From NCBI RefSeq assembly GCF_002009175.1, contig NZ_CP018047.1:5208001-5272000 (forward strand): 64,000 nucleotides of DNA, read 5' to 3'. The notes under the pieces were generated by a model that saw only the letters and a program-made list of their open reading frames with translations, made no database searches and was not told the origin of the DNA. Below are positions 34,428 to 42,715 of the stretch, one piece after another. This stretch comes from Streptomyces niveus. Lineage in GTDB: Bacteria; Actinomycetota; Actinomycetes; Streptomycetales; Streptomycetaceae. The position numbers and the translations under genes are program-made. Every line of letters starts with the position of its first letter. Within the stretch, counting starts at the first letter, position 1.

Positions 34428-35402
34428 ATGCGATCCATGCGACTGCGCCCCGTCCTCGTCACCGCGGCCACCGGAATCATCGGGGCCGCCGGTGTCACCG
34501 CCGGCACCATCGTGACCCCGGTGCTGCCCACGACGACCGCGACCGCCGCCGCCGCCGTCTCGGACGAGGGCGAGGACAGGGACGCGGGCGCGGGTGACGG
34601 GCCGGGGGCGGGGCCCGGGGCCGACCGGCAGCCGAGTTGCGGCAGCGCGTCCGATCCGGACTTCCCCATCGACACGCGCATCCACGGCGGCCCGGACGAG
34701 TACCGCCCCGGCGGTCCGGCTCGGTCCTGGTCCATCGATCTCACCAACAGCACCGACGAGGCGTGCCACAACATCCACCCGGTCATCGTTCTCAGCGACC
34801 GCCACCGGTCCCTCACCCCGGCCCAGGTCCGGCTCCAGCTCACCGACGACAAGGGCCGCTGGCGGACGATGTCGCTGGAGAAGTCGGACGAGGACGAGAC
34901 GATCGCCGTCCTCGAAGGCGGCTTCTCCGGCTTCGCGGTCCCGGGCCGACAGACCGTCACCGTCCGTGCGCGGCTGGCCTTCACGGAGGCCGCCGTATCC
35001 AACAAGGTCGTGGTGAACGCGGCGACGGTGCAGCGGCGTGGCGGTGACGGAGACTGGGTGGGGGAGTCGAACGACTACCGCTTCTCCGTACGCGGTGGTA
35101 CGGGTCCGCGCACGGACCCCGAAACGAACGCCGACACGGAATCCGGCACCGGCACCGGCAACCCCAGCACCGACCCCCGTAACCAGGGCGGGAAGGACAC
35201 CGGCGGCGGTGAACCGCGCGGCACGGCGGACCCCGCCCCCAACTCCGAAGGCCGCAAGGGCTCTTCGCTTCCCCTCGGTATCGGCGCACTCGCCGACACC
35301 GGTTCCGGATCCTTCGCCGGCCCCGTGATCGCCGCCGGTGTGTTCGTCGTCGCCGGCGTCGCCCTGATCGTCGGCCTCCGCCGCCCGCGCAAGCGCCGCT
35401 GA
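34428..35402 (+). CDS. secreted surface protein with LADTG sorting-like signal
   Basis: A 324-aa protein. It has an N-terminal signal peptide (basic MRSMRLRP then a hydrophobic stretch to about residue 35), an acidic Gly/Asp linker, a ~150-residue beta-rich domain (IDLTNSTDEACHNIHPVIVLSDRH onward), a Thr/Gly/Asn/Pro-rich stalk, then LADTGSGS, a hydrophobic helix and the basic tail RRPRKRR. LAxTG is the motif used by class E sortases of Streptomyces, so covalent cell-wall attachment is likely. The ATG at 34428 has GAAGG upstream. The nearby sortase gene (38806) is of class F, not E. Confidence 0.8.
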   Translation: MRSMRLRPVLVTAATGIIGAAGVTAGTIVTPVLPTTTATAAAAVSDEGEDRDAGAGDGPGAGPGADRQPSCGSASDPDFPIDTRIHGGPDEYRPGGPARSWSIDLTNSTDEACHNIHPVIVLSDRHRSLTPAQVRLQLTDDKGRWRTMSLEKSDEDETIAVLEGGFSGFAVPGRQTVTVRARLAFTEAAVSNKVVVNAATVQRRGGDGDWVGESNDYRFSVRGGTGPRTDPETNADTESGTGTGNPSTDPRNQGGKDTGGGEPRGTADPAPNSEGRKGSSLPLGIGALADTGSGSFAGPVIAAGVFVVAGVALIVGLRRPRKRR

Positions 35403-35661
35403 CCCTGTCCGGATCCTTGCGCGGGCGCAGCCAGGGCGCGCGGTGAGCGGTACTCTCGTGCTCGTCCTGGGCCTGAACGAAGCGATTCTGGAGTCCGACC
35501 ATCCCCGCGACCCACGAAGTCGCGTGCGTGGTCCTCGATATCGCCATTTCCGCGGGTCCCTATGTGATCTACGGGTGGTGAGCGGGCGTGCCGGTGCACA
35601 GAGGTACGGACACGGCCCGGCCCCGCCCCGAGCCACCCCCCGCTAGGAGATACGAGCCGTC

Positions 35662-36750
35662 ATGCCCCGCAACTCCCTCAACTCCCTTACCTCTCGCGGC
35701 TGTCGCAGACCGCTCACGGCCGTCGTCGGCAGCCTCGCGCTGACCGCCTCGCTCGCCGGGTGCGGCGACGGCTCGGGCGACTCCGGCGAGAAGGTCGTCA
35801 CCGTCTACAGCGCCGACGGGCTCAAGGGCGTCGACGGCGACGGCTGGTACGACGAGGTCTTCGCCGACTTCGAGAAGGACACCGGCATCAAGGTGAAGTA
35901 CGAGGAGGGCGGTTCGGGCGAGATGGTGGACCGGGCGGTCCGCGAGAAGAACGACACAAGGGCCGATCTCATCATCGCCCTGCCGCCCTACATTCAACTG
36001 GCCGAACGGAAAGGGCTGTTGGCGTCGTACGACCCCAAGGGCTCGGACCGGGTGCACGGTTCGGGCAAGTCCGTCGACAACAGGTGGACGTCGGTCGTCA
36101 ACAACTACTTCGGCTTCATATACAACAAGAAGGAACTGACGGACCCTCCGACCACCTGGGAGGAGCTGTTGGACCCCAAGTACAAGGACAAGCTCCAGTA
36201 TTCGACCCCCGGAGTCGCGGGCGACGGAACGGGGCTGCTCATCAAGGCCATGAACGACTTCGGCGGCGAGAAGCCGGCGATGGAGTATCTGCGGAAGCTC
36301 GAAGAGAACAACGTCGGCCCCACCCCCTCCACCTTCAAGCTCGCGCCCAAGGTCGACAAGGGCGAGATCCTCGTCGCGAACGGCGACGTACAGACCAACT
36401 TCGAGCAGTCCAAGAGCCTGTCGAACATCGCCATCTGGTTCCCGGCGAAGGAGGGCGGCAAGCCGACCACGTTCGCCATGTACTACGGGGCCGGTGTCAT
36501 GGAGGACGCCCCGCACAGCGCGAACGGCAAGAGGCTGCTCGACTACATGCTGACCGAGAAGGCGCAGAGACAGGTCAGCGGCATCGGCGGCGGCTTCCCC
36601 GCCCGTACGGACATCAGACCCACCGACGAGAACGCCATAGAGCTGGCCGGACTGATCGACGGTGTCACTCTCTTCGAGCCCAACTGGCAGAAGATCGAGC
36701 CCGGCCTCGACGGGTACGTCGACGCGTGGAAGACCGCCACCGGCAACTGA
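35662..36750 (+). CDS. 2-aminoethylphosphonate-type ABC transporter binding lipoprotein
   Basis: A 362-aa solute-binding protein. Signal peptide with lipobox LAGC (Cys33) gives a membrane-anchored lipoprotein. VVTVYSADGLKGVDGDGWYDEVFADFEKDTGIKV and VGPTPSTFKLAPKV are typical of the family annotated for 2-aminoethylphosphonate; iron(III)-binding FutA-like proteins are related. No permease or ATPase genes accompany it here, so it must work with components encoded elsewhere. AGGAGA lies 11 nt before the ATG. The preceding 259 bp holds no gene. Confidence 0.8.
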   Translation: MPRNSLNSLTSRGCRRPLTAVVGSLALTASLAGCGDGSGDSGEKVVTVYSADGLKGVDGDGWYDEVFADFEKDTGIKVKYEEGGSGEMVDRAVREKNDTRADLIIALPPYIQLAERKGLLASYDPKGSDRVHGSGKSVDNRWTSVVNNYFGFIYNKKELTDPPTTWEELLDPKYKDKLQYSTPGVAGDGTGLLIKAMNDFGGEKPAMEYLRKLEENNVGPTPSTFKLAPKVDKGEILVANGDVQTNFEQSKSLSNIAIWFPAKEGGKPTTFAMYYGAGVMEDAPHSANGKRLLDYMLTEKAQRQVSGIGGGFPARTDIRPTDENAIELAGLIDGVTLFEPNWQKIEPGLDGYVDAWKTATGN

Positions 36751-36932
36751 GAGAGGCGACCGCACCGACCGCCGGTCCCCGGCCGCCGCACCCCCGCCGC
36801 ACCCCCACCGCGCCTCGGCCGCGCCTCCCGGGTCCCGCGATCATCGGCAGCTGATTAGGCTGGAGTCGCCGGGCGGTACGGAGCAGTGCCCGCGGCGCCA
36901 CCAGCACACTGCGTACGGCAGGAGTCCGTCAC

Positions 36933-37712
36933 ATGTCAGAGCGCAAGCCGATCGAATCCTGGCTCACCGACATGGACGGTGTCCTCGTCCACGAAGGCAT
37001 CCCCATCCCCGGCGCCGAAGCCTTCATCAAGCGGCTGCGGGACTCCGGCAAGCCCTTCCTCGTCCTCACCAACAACTCCATCTACACCCCGCGCGACCTC
37101 CAGGCCCGGCTGTCCCGGATGGGTCTCGCCGTGCCCGTGGACAACATCTGGACCTCCGCGCTCGCGACCGCCAAGTTCCTGGACGTCCAGCGGCCCGGCG
37201 GCACCGCGTACGTCATCGGCGAGGCCGGTCTCACGACCGCGCTGCACGACATCGGCTACATCCTCACCGACCACGACCCGGACTACGTGGTGCTCGGCGA
37301 GACTCGAACGTACAGCTTCGAATCCCTCACCAAGGCGATCCGGCTGATCAACGACGGCGCCCGCTTCATCTGCACCAACCCCGACGAGACGGGCCCGTCG
37401 GCCGAGGGGCCGCTGCCCGCCGCCGGTTCCGTCGCCGCGCTGATCACCAAGGCGACCGGCAAGGACCCGTACTTCGCGGGCAAGCCGAATCCGCTGATGA
37501 TGCGGACCGGGCTGAACGCCATCGGCGCCCACTCCGAGACCAGCGCGATGATCGGCGACCGGATGGACACCGATGTCCTGGCCGGGCTCGAGGCCGGGAT
37601 GGAGACCTTCCTGGTACTGACCGGTCTGACGAAGCCGGACGATGTCGACCGCTATCCGTTCCGGCCCTCCACGATCGTCGACTCGATCGCTGACCTGGTG
37701 GATCTGATCTGA
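36933..37712 (+). CDS. HAD-IIA family phosphatase (NagD-like)
   Basis: A 259-aa HAD hydrolase. LTDMDGVLVHEG is motif I (nucleophile Asp13), VLTNNS motif II, KPNPLMMRTGLN has the Lys of motif III and MIGDRMDTDVLAGLEAGM the acidic motif IV. The cap arrangement is type IIA, as in NagD or p-nitrophenyl phosphatases. Likely dephosphorylates small sugar or nucleotide phosphates. GGCAGGAG precedes the ATG. Transcribed in the same direction as the phosphonate-type binding protein 182 bp upstream; a functional link is uncertain. Confidence 0.87.
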   Translation: MSERKPIESWLTDMDGVLVHEGIPIPGAEAFIKRLRDSGKPFLVLTNNSIYTPRDLQARLSRMGLAVPVDNIWTSALATAKFLDVQRPGGTAYVIGEAGLTTALHDIGYILTDHDPDYVVLGETRTYSFESLTKAIRLINDGARFICTNPDETGPSAEGPLPAAGSVAALITKATGKDPYFAGKPNPLMMRTGLNAIGAHSETSAMIGDRMDTDVLAGLEAGMETFLVLTGLTKPDDVDRYPFRPSTIVDSIADLVDLI

Positions 37713-37825
37713 CCGGATCTGACTGAATACTCGCAGGTCACAGCCGTATACGAGGGTTCTCCGGGCCCGCTGCGGATGCGGGATCCGGCCGGACGGGTGA
37801 GGCTTCCTTCGTCAGGAGGTTCACG

Positions 37826-38794
37826 ATGCGTTCAGGCTTGCTCACACTCCGTGCCGCAGGGCTGGTCGCCGCCATGGTGGCGGTCCCTGTCCTCGGTACC
37901 ACCGCCGCCGACGCCCACGACTCCGTGAAGGCGACGGTCACGCCGTCACCCGTCCGCCCCGGCGGCGAGGTGAAGATCAAGGTCTCGGGCTGCGAGAACC
38001 CCCGCGCGGGGGCGGCGCGGTCGGACGTCTTCGTCGCCGACTCCGAACTCCAAGCCCGCAGTGGCGGTGACCGTAAGTCGCCGCTCCAGGGCGAGGCGAA
38101 GGTCAAGTCGTCGGCGAAGGACGGCAGGTACGCGGTCGACGTCTGGTGCGACGGGCACGAGCACCTGCGCGCGGCGGTCTTCGAGGTGGACCACGACCCG
38201 AAGTCGAAGCCGAAGCCCAAGGCCGAGCCCGAGCCTTCTGCCAAGCCCTCCGCCAAGACGTCGGCCTCGGCCTCCGCGAAGCCCGAGCCGAAGCCGAAGC
38301 CGGAGTCCAGGACTTCGGCTTCCACCACGGCTTCCGCGAAGCCCAAGCCCAAGCCGAAGCCCGAGTCCAGGACTTCGGCCACGGCCACGGTCTCCGCCAA
38401 GCCGGAAACCAAGCCCGAGCCCAAGCCCGAGCCCAAGCCCGAGCCCAAGCCCGAGCCCAAGCCGGAAACCAAGCCCGAGTCCGAGCCGGAAACCAAGCCC
38501 CAGTCCGAGCCCGAGTCCAAGCCCGCCCACACCGCACGGCAGCCCGAGTCCCGGCCCGAATCCAAGCCCCGCTCCTCCCAGGCCCACGCCGACCCCGGCG
38601 AGCATCAAGCGTCGCCCGTCGCGCCGGTGCGGGCGGGTGGTGGTGGGCGGACCATCAGTACCGCCGCCGCCGACGAGGCCGGCCCCAGCACCCCGCACAC
38701 CGTGATCGGTCTCGTCCTCGCCGGTGTCGCCGCCGTGGCCGTCGCCATCCGCAGCGCGCGACGGAAGCGTTCCGCCGCGCGGGACTCCGACTGA
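37826..38794 (+). CDS. secreted Lys-Pro-Glu repeat protein, membrane-anchored
   Basis: A 322-aa protein. Signal peptide (1-29, ending ADAHD), an Ig-like beta domain with two Cys (CENP and VWCDGHEH), then a ~150-residue low-complexity KPEP/KPES stalk, and a C-terminal hydrophobic helix with basic tail RSARRKR. The stalk is encoded partly by perfect 12-bp repeats AAGCCCGAGCCC at 38411-38458. There is no clear LPxTG-type signal. GGAGG precedes the ATG. It sits 11 bp ahead of the class F sortase and is probably co-transcribed with it. Confidence 0.78.
   Translation: MRSGLLTLRAAGLVAAMVAVPVLGTTAADAHDSVKATVTPSPVRPGGEVKIKVSGCENPRAGAARSDVFVADSELQARSGGDRKSPLQGEAKVKSSAKDGRYAVDVWCDGHEHLRAAVFEVDHDPKSKPKPKAEPEPSAKPSAKTSASASAKPEPKPKPESRTSASTTASAKPKPKPKPESRTSATATVSAKPETKPEPKPEPKPEPKPEPKPETKPESEPETKPQSEPESKPAHTARQPESRPESKPRSSQAHADPGEHQASPVAPVRAGGGGRTISTAAADEAGPSTPHTVIGLVLAGVAAVAVAIRSARRKRSAARDSD
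38411..38458. repeat. Four tandem 12-bp coding repeats
   Basis: Four identical units AAGCCCGAGCCC encode Lys-Pro-Glu-Pro and are flanked on both sides by AAGCCGGAAACC units. The array is prone to length change by slippage, which would alter the stalk length of the surface protein. Confidence 0.75.
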
Positions 38795-38805
38795 GACGGG
38801 CCGAG

Positions 38806-39474
38806 ATGTCTGACACCGACCGACGGACCGGATCCGGCCGACTGCTGACCGGAGTTGCCTTCGCCGCCCTGCTGCTCGGCCTCTGGGGCTGGGGCCACGA
38901 CGCCGTCGTCGGCACCTCCGGTCCCATGACCGGTGACATCGCCGCCGTCGGCCGGCCGGTGGCGGAGCGCCCGGTGGCCCGTGACCCGCTGGAGCCCGCC
39001 GAGCCGCGCCGCGTGGACGTCCCCTCCGTGGGGATAGAGGCTCCGGTCGTCTCGCGCGGCCTGGATGTCACGGGAGCGGTCGAGCCGCCGCCGTACGAGG
39101 AATCGGGCACCGTCGGCTGGTACGACCGCGGCGCCCGGCCCGGCGCCACCGGCACCGCGCTCTTCGTCGGCCACGTCGACACCCGGACCGACCCGGCCGT
39201 CTTCTACGACCTGAGCGCGGCCCGGCCCGGCGAGAAGGTCCGGGTCACCAGGTCCGACGGCTCGGTCGCCGAGTTCACCATCGACGACGTACGGGTCTAC
39301 TCGCGGGAGAGGTTCGACGCGCGCAAGGTGTACGGCCCCCACGAGCCGGACCGTGCCGAACTCCGGCTGATCACCTGCGGCGGGACCTTCGACCGCGAGA
39401 ACCGTACGTACACGGCGAACGTGGTGGTCTCGGCGTACCTCACCGATGTGGAAGAGGCGCGTCACGATGGCTGA
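38806..39474 (+). CDS. class F sortase
   Basis: A 222-aa membrane-anchored transpeptidase. An N-terminal TM segment (about residues 13-30) is followed by the sortase beta-barrel with the catalytic triad visible: His in LFVGHVDT, Cys in LRLITCGG, and Arg in ENRTYTANVVV. The sequence pattern (VDVPSVGIEAPVV, GATGTALFVGHVD) is that of the actinobacterial class F group. The ATG at 38806 is 12 nt beyond the preceding stop. Substrates in this class are poorly known; the neighbouring repeat protein is the obvious candidate although it lacks a clear motif. Confidence 0.87.
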   Translation: MSDTDRRTGSGRLLTGVAFAALLLGLWGWGHDAVVGTSGPMTGDIAAVGRPVAERPVARDPLEPAEPRRVDVPSVGIEAPVVSRGLDVTGAVEPPPYEESGTVGWYDRGARPGATGTALFVGHVDTRTDPAVFYDLSAARPGEKVRVTRSDGSVAEFTIDDVRVYSRERFDARKVYGPHEPDRAELRLITCGGTFDRENRTYTANVVVSAYLTDVEEARHDG

Positions 39475-39667
39475 TCCGGCGTCAGCGGAGCGTCTCCGCA
39501 GCGCCGCTGTCACAGCTCGCACACGAACGCGAGCGGGCGGCGTTACGGCTCCGGGCCGTGTGCCAGGATGGATTCGACCGGTCTTGTCCGGGCAGGCGGG
39601 CGGCAGGCAGGGCAGGAGCGGGGCGCCTGGGGGGCGGCACCGAAGAGCAGGCACCGAGGGGGAGTGG

Positions 39668-40687
39668 ATGTACGGCAGTAATTCCGGTCGCGGTCTTCGA
39701 GTGACGGCGTGCGCGGCGGCCGCGGGAGCGGCACTGCTCGTCGCGGGGTGTTCCTCCGATGGCGAGGACAAGGGCGAGAAGAACCCCGCCACGAGCCAGC
39801 AGCCCAAGGCGACCGATCCGTACTGGGTCAACCCCGACGGCAACGCGGCCAAGCAGGTCGCCGACTACACCAAGGACGGCGACGACGAGAACGCCGGCCT
39901 GATCAAGAAGATCGCCGCGCAGCCCGTGGGCGAGTGGATCGGCCCGGACAACCCCGAGCAGGAGGCCCGCGGTTACACGGAAGCCGCCGCCAAGGCCGAC
40001 CGGGACGCGCTGCTCGTCCTCTACAACGTTCCGCACCGTGACTGCGGCCAGTTCTCCAAGGGCGGCGCTGCGGACGGCAACGCGTACCGGGACTGGGTCG
40101 ACAAGGTCGCCAAGGGCATCGGTGACCGGCGGGCCACGGTCGTCCTGGAGCCGGACGCGCTGCTGCACCTGGTGGACGGGTGCACACCCGAGGAGTTCCA
40201 CGAGGAGCGGTACGACCTGCTGAAGGGCGCCATCGAACGCCTCAAGCAGCAGCCGGCCACCACGGTCTACCTGGACGCGGGCAACGCCGGCTGGCAGTCG
40301 CCCGACTCGCTGTTCGAACCGCTCCAGTGGGCGGGCATCGACAAGGCGGACGGCTTCTCGGTCAACGTCTCCAACTTCTTCCCGACCGAGGTGAGTCAGG
40401 AGTTCGGCAAGAAGCTGTCGGCGAAGGTCGGCAACAAGCCGTTCGTGATCGACACCAGCCGCAACGGCAACGGCCCCTACACGGAGGGCGATCCGAGCGA
40501 GAACTGGTGCAACCCGCCCGGCCGCGCGCTCGGCGAGCCGCCGACCACCAAGACCGGTGATCCGCTGGTGAAGGCGTATCTGTGGATCAAGCGCCCGGGG
40601 GAGTCGGACGGCGACTGCAAGGGCGGGCCCAAGGCCGGCGACTGGTATCCGGAGTACGCCCTGGAACTGGCGCGCAACGCCAAGTAG
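39668..40687 (+). CDS. cslZ: glycoside hydrolase family 6 lipoprotein (CslZ-like)
   Basis: A 339-aa secreted enzyme. The signal peptide ends in the lipobox VAGC (Cys28). The GH6 fold is indicated by WIGPDNPEQEARGYTEAAAKADRDALLVLYNVPHRDC, VVLEPDALLHL, VYLDAGNAGW, FVIDTSRNGNGPY and AYLWIKRPGESDGDC (C-terminal acid/base region). It should cut beta-1,4-glucan. It lies next to and convergent with glxA-cslA, the locus that makes the hyphal-tip glycan, so it likely trims that polymer. Strong ribosome binding site GAGGGGGAG. The symbol is given by context and family. Confidence 0.85.
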   Translation: MYGSNSGRGLRVTACAAAAGAALLVAGCSSDGEDKGEKNPATSQQPKATDPYWVNPDGNAAKQVADYTKDGDDENAGLIKKIAAQPVGEWIGPDNPEQEARGYTEAAAKADRDALLVLYNVPHRDCGQFSKGGAADGNAYRDWVDKVAKGIGDRRATVVLEPDALLHLVDGCTPEEFHEERYDLLKGAIERLKQQPATTVYLDAGNAGWQSPDSLFEPLQWAGIDKADGFSVNVSNFFPTEVSQEFGKKLSAKVGNKPFVIDTSRNGNGPYTEGDPSENWCNPPGRALGEPPTTKTGDPLVKAYLWIKRPGESDGDCKGGPKAGDWYPEYALELARNAK

Positions 40688-40705
40688 AAGGCCACGAACG
40701 AACGA

Positions 40706-40735
40706 TGAGGCCCCCGGCGCGAGCCGGGGGCCTCA
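40706..40735. terminator. Bidirectional terminator between cslZ and glxA
   Basis: TGAGGCCCCCGGC (40706-40718), loop GCGA, then the perfect complement (40723-40735), followed by GTATTTTCGTT. A 13-bp stem between convergent genes with a T-rich tail on the plus strand; it serves cslZ and probably also glxA. Confidence 0.85.
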
Positions 40736-40762
40736 GTATTTTCGTTCCGCGCGGCCGCCTGG

Positions 40763-42715
40763 TTACGGGACTTCGACCCATCTGCCCTCGGACGGCGTCC
40801 CCTTGTCGTCCGTCACGAAGAGCATGTACCAACCGGCGGGCACCAGCGCCTTGTTCTTCGGCACCGTCAACTCGATCCCGTCCGCGGACTTCTCCATGTC
40901 CAGTGCGATCGACCGCTGTTCGACGTCCGTGACATGTGTGACGGCGCTCGGCCGCAGCAGCTTCGCGGACTTGAGCGACGCGGCGTCCTCGGTCTTGAAG
41001 ACCCCGGACTCGCCGTGCTCGATCGCCTTCGGTCCGTCCGTCAGCGCCGGCTTGGAGTCCCGGAAGAGGTACGGCGGGGTGTAGATCTCGACGCGCTGCT
41101 CGAAGACGCCCGGCTTGGTGTTCGCCTTGTCGGCGTAGAGCGAGTCGGAGCCGAAGATCATGACGCGCCCGTCGGGCAGCAGGAGCGAGCCCGAGTGGTA
41201 GTTGCGGCCGACCTGGGGATCGGCGACGCGCTTGTACTCGCCCGCCTTCGGGTCGTACATCCGCGCTTCGAGGATGTTGGAGCCGCTGCGGCCCCGGTAG
41301 TCCTCGGCGCCGCCCGTGACCAGCACCGAGTCGTCCGGCATCAGCGACGCGCTGGGGTAGCGGGTGCCCTTGTCGAGCGCGGCGCCGTCCTTGAACTCCG
41401 GCTTGTCCGCCTTGAGATCGACCAGCCGGGACTTCTCGCTGGACTTCTCGGACTCACCCACGCCACCGCCGCCGATGACCATGAACTTCTGGTCCTGCGC
41501 GGGCGGCAGCATGACGGTCGCCGATGTCTCCATCGTGTCCGCGTCGCTCAGGCCGGGGATCTTCTGGAACTTGTTGGTGTCCAGGTCCCAGATGCCGGGC
41601 TTGCGGCCGACGTCGGCGGGGCCGTATCCGGCGTTGGAACCGCTGTAGAACAGCTTGCCGTTGTCCATCAGGAAGATCGCCGGGTAGGTGGGGAACTTCC
41701 TGATGATCCCCGTGTACTCCCACTCCTTGGTCTCGGGGTCGTAGATCTCGTCCTTGCCCGGGACGATCTGCCCGATCTCGTCGAGGCCCGAGAGCGCGAG
41801 GACCTTGCCGTCCTCCAGCGTCGTGAGCGTGGGATACCAGCGGGCCTCGTTCATCGGGTCCACTTTGATGTACTTCTCAGCGACCGGGTCGAACTCGAAG
41901 GCGTCCTTGATGCCCTGGAAGTCCTTCTTGTCGAGCGCGAGCTTCTGCGCGATGCCGTAGACATTGCGGGCGTCGGTGCCCTTCATGCCCTGCACCCGGT
42001 AATTGTCCTCGGTGCCGGTCTCGTACTTCTTCCCGGACTTCCTGGCCTCGACATAGATACGGCCGAGACCCGGCTCGGTCCGCAGGAAGGCCCCGGTCGC
42101 CGGGTCGAATATCTTCTTCGCCTTCTCGACCAGCACCGGGTCCTTGGACTCGAAGGTCTTGCCGTTCTTCTTCCCGGTGAACATCGTGCCCGCCGGCAGC
42201 GTCATCGGCTTGTCGGGGTCCTCGTTGTGGACCACCATCAGGCCGCCGGCCTTGGTGGCGTCGCCCTTCAGCTTCTCGTACCGCTTCGTACCGCCCGCCA
42301 CCAGCAGCTTTCCGTCCGGCAGCTGGGTGTGCCCCGAGCAGAACATGTCCTTGGGCGTCGGGATCATCTTGAAGTCGTTCGTCGCCGGGTCCCAGAGGAC
42401 CGATTCGAACTTGTTCGCGTCGAAGTTCTTCTGGTTGTTCCCCGACCCGGCTATCAGCAGCACCTTGCCGGTGTGCAGAAGCGACGCGTGAATTGAATTG
42501 ATCTTGAATTTCGCCGGGATGTCGAGAAAGTCCCAGTGGCCGTTCGCGGCCTTGTACTCGGGCCGGTTGATCTTGTAATCGTGGTACTGCTCCGAACCGA
42601 ACCGCCACATCGCCGGCCCGTTCATCCCGGCCACCACGACGACCACCGCGGCGCCTATCGCCAAGCGGCGGGCCCGGTTCTTGCGGTGGTTCGGCCGGAC
42701 GGGAAGCGCGCTCAT
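40763..42715 (-). CDS. glxA: copper radical oxidase GlxA
   Basis: A 650-aa galactose-oxidase-like copper radical enzyme, anchored by an N-terminal TM segment (about 17-35). A kelch-type beta-propeller carries MFCSGHTQLPDGKLLVAGG with the Cys of the Cys-Tyr cofactor, SGLDEIGQIVPG, SASLMPDDSVLVTGG and NYHSGSLLLPDGRVMIFGSD (His ligand). The C-terminal ~110 residues are the DUF1929-like Ig domain. In Streptomyces GlxA oxidises the glycan made by CslA and is needed for its deposition at hyphal tips. The ATG overlaps the cslA stop (ATGA). Confidence 0.92.
   Translation of the reverse strand: MSALPVRPNHRKNRARRLAIGAAVVVVVAGMNGPAMWRFGSEQYHDYKINRPEYKAANGHWDFLDIPAKFKINSIHASLLHTGKVLLIAGSGNNQKNFDANKFESVLWDPATNDFKMIPTPKDMFCSGHTQLPDGKLLVAGGTKRYEKLKGDATKAGGLMVVHNEDPDKPMTLPAGTMFTGKKNGKTFESKDPVLVEKAKKIFDPATGAFLRTEPGLGRIYVEARKSGKKYETGTEDNYRVQGMKGTDARNVYGIAQKLALDKKDFQGIKDAFEFDPVAEKYIKVDPMNEARWYPTLTTLEDGKVLALSGLDEIGQIVPGKDEIYDPETKEWEYTGIIRKFPTYPAIFLMDNGKLFYSGSNAGYGPADVGRKPGIWDLDTNKFQKIPGLSDADTMETSATVMLPPAQDQKFMVIGGGGVGESEKSSEKSRLVDLKADKPEFKDGAALDKGTRYPSASLMPDDSVLVTGGAEDYRGRSGSNILEARMYDPKAGEYKRVADPQVGRNYHSGSLLLPDGRVMIFGSDSLYADKANTKPGVFEQRVEIYTPPYLFRDSKPALTDGPKAIEHGESGVFKTEDAASLKSAKLLRPSAVTHVTDVEQRSIALDMEKSADGIELTVPKNKALVPAGWYMLFVTDDKGTPSEGRWVEVP

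Noticed and set aside
38411..38470. CRISPR-like array
   Set aside because: The 12-bp units are contiguous, in frame and encode KPEP; there are no spacers or cas genes.
38146..38805. Extension of the sortase frame upstream
   Set aside because: It overlaps the Lys/Pro/Glu-repeat gene in another frame; the TM segment and ribosome binding context support 38806.
32726..39474. Natural product gene cluster around the P450
   Set aside because: No synthase, carrier protein, tailoring or resistance genes are present near it.
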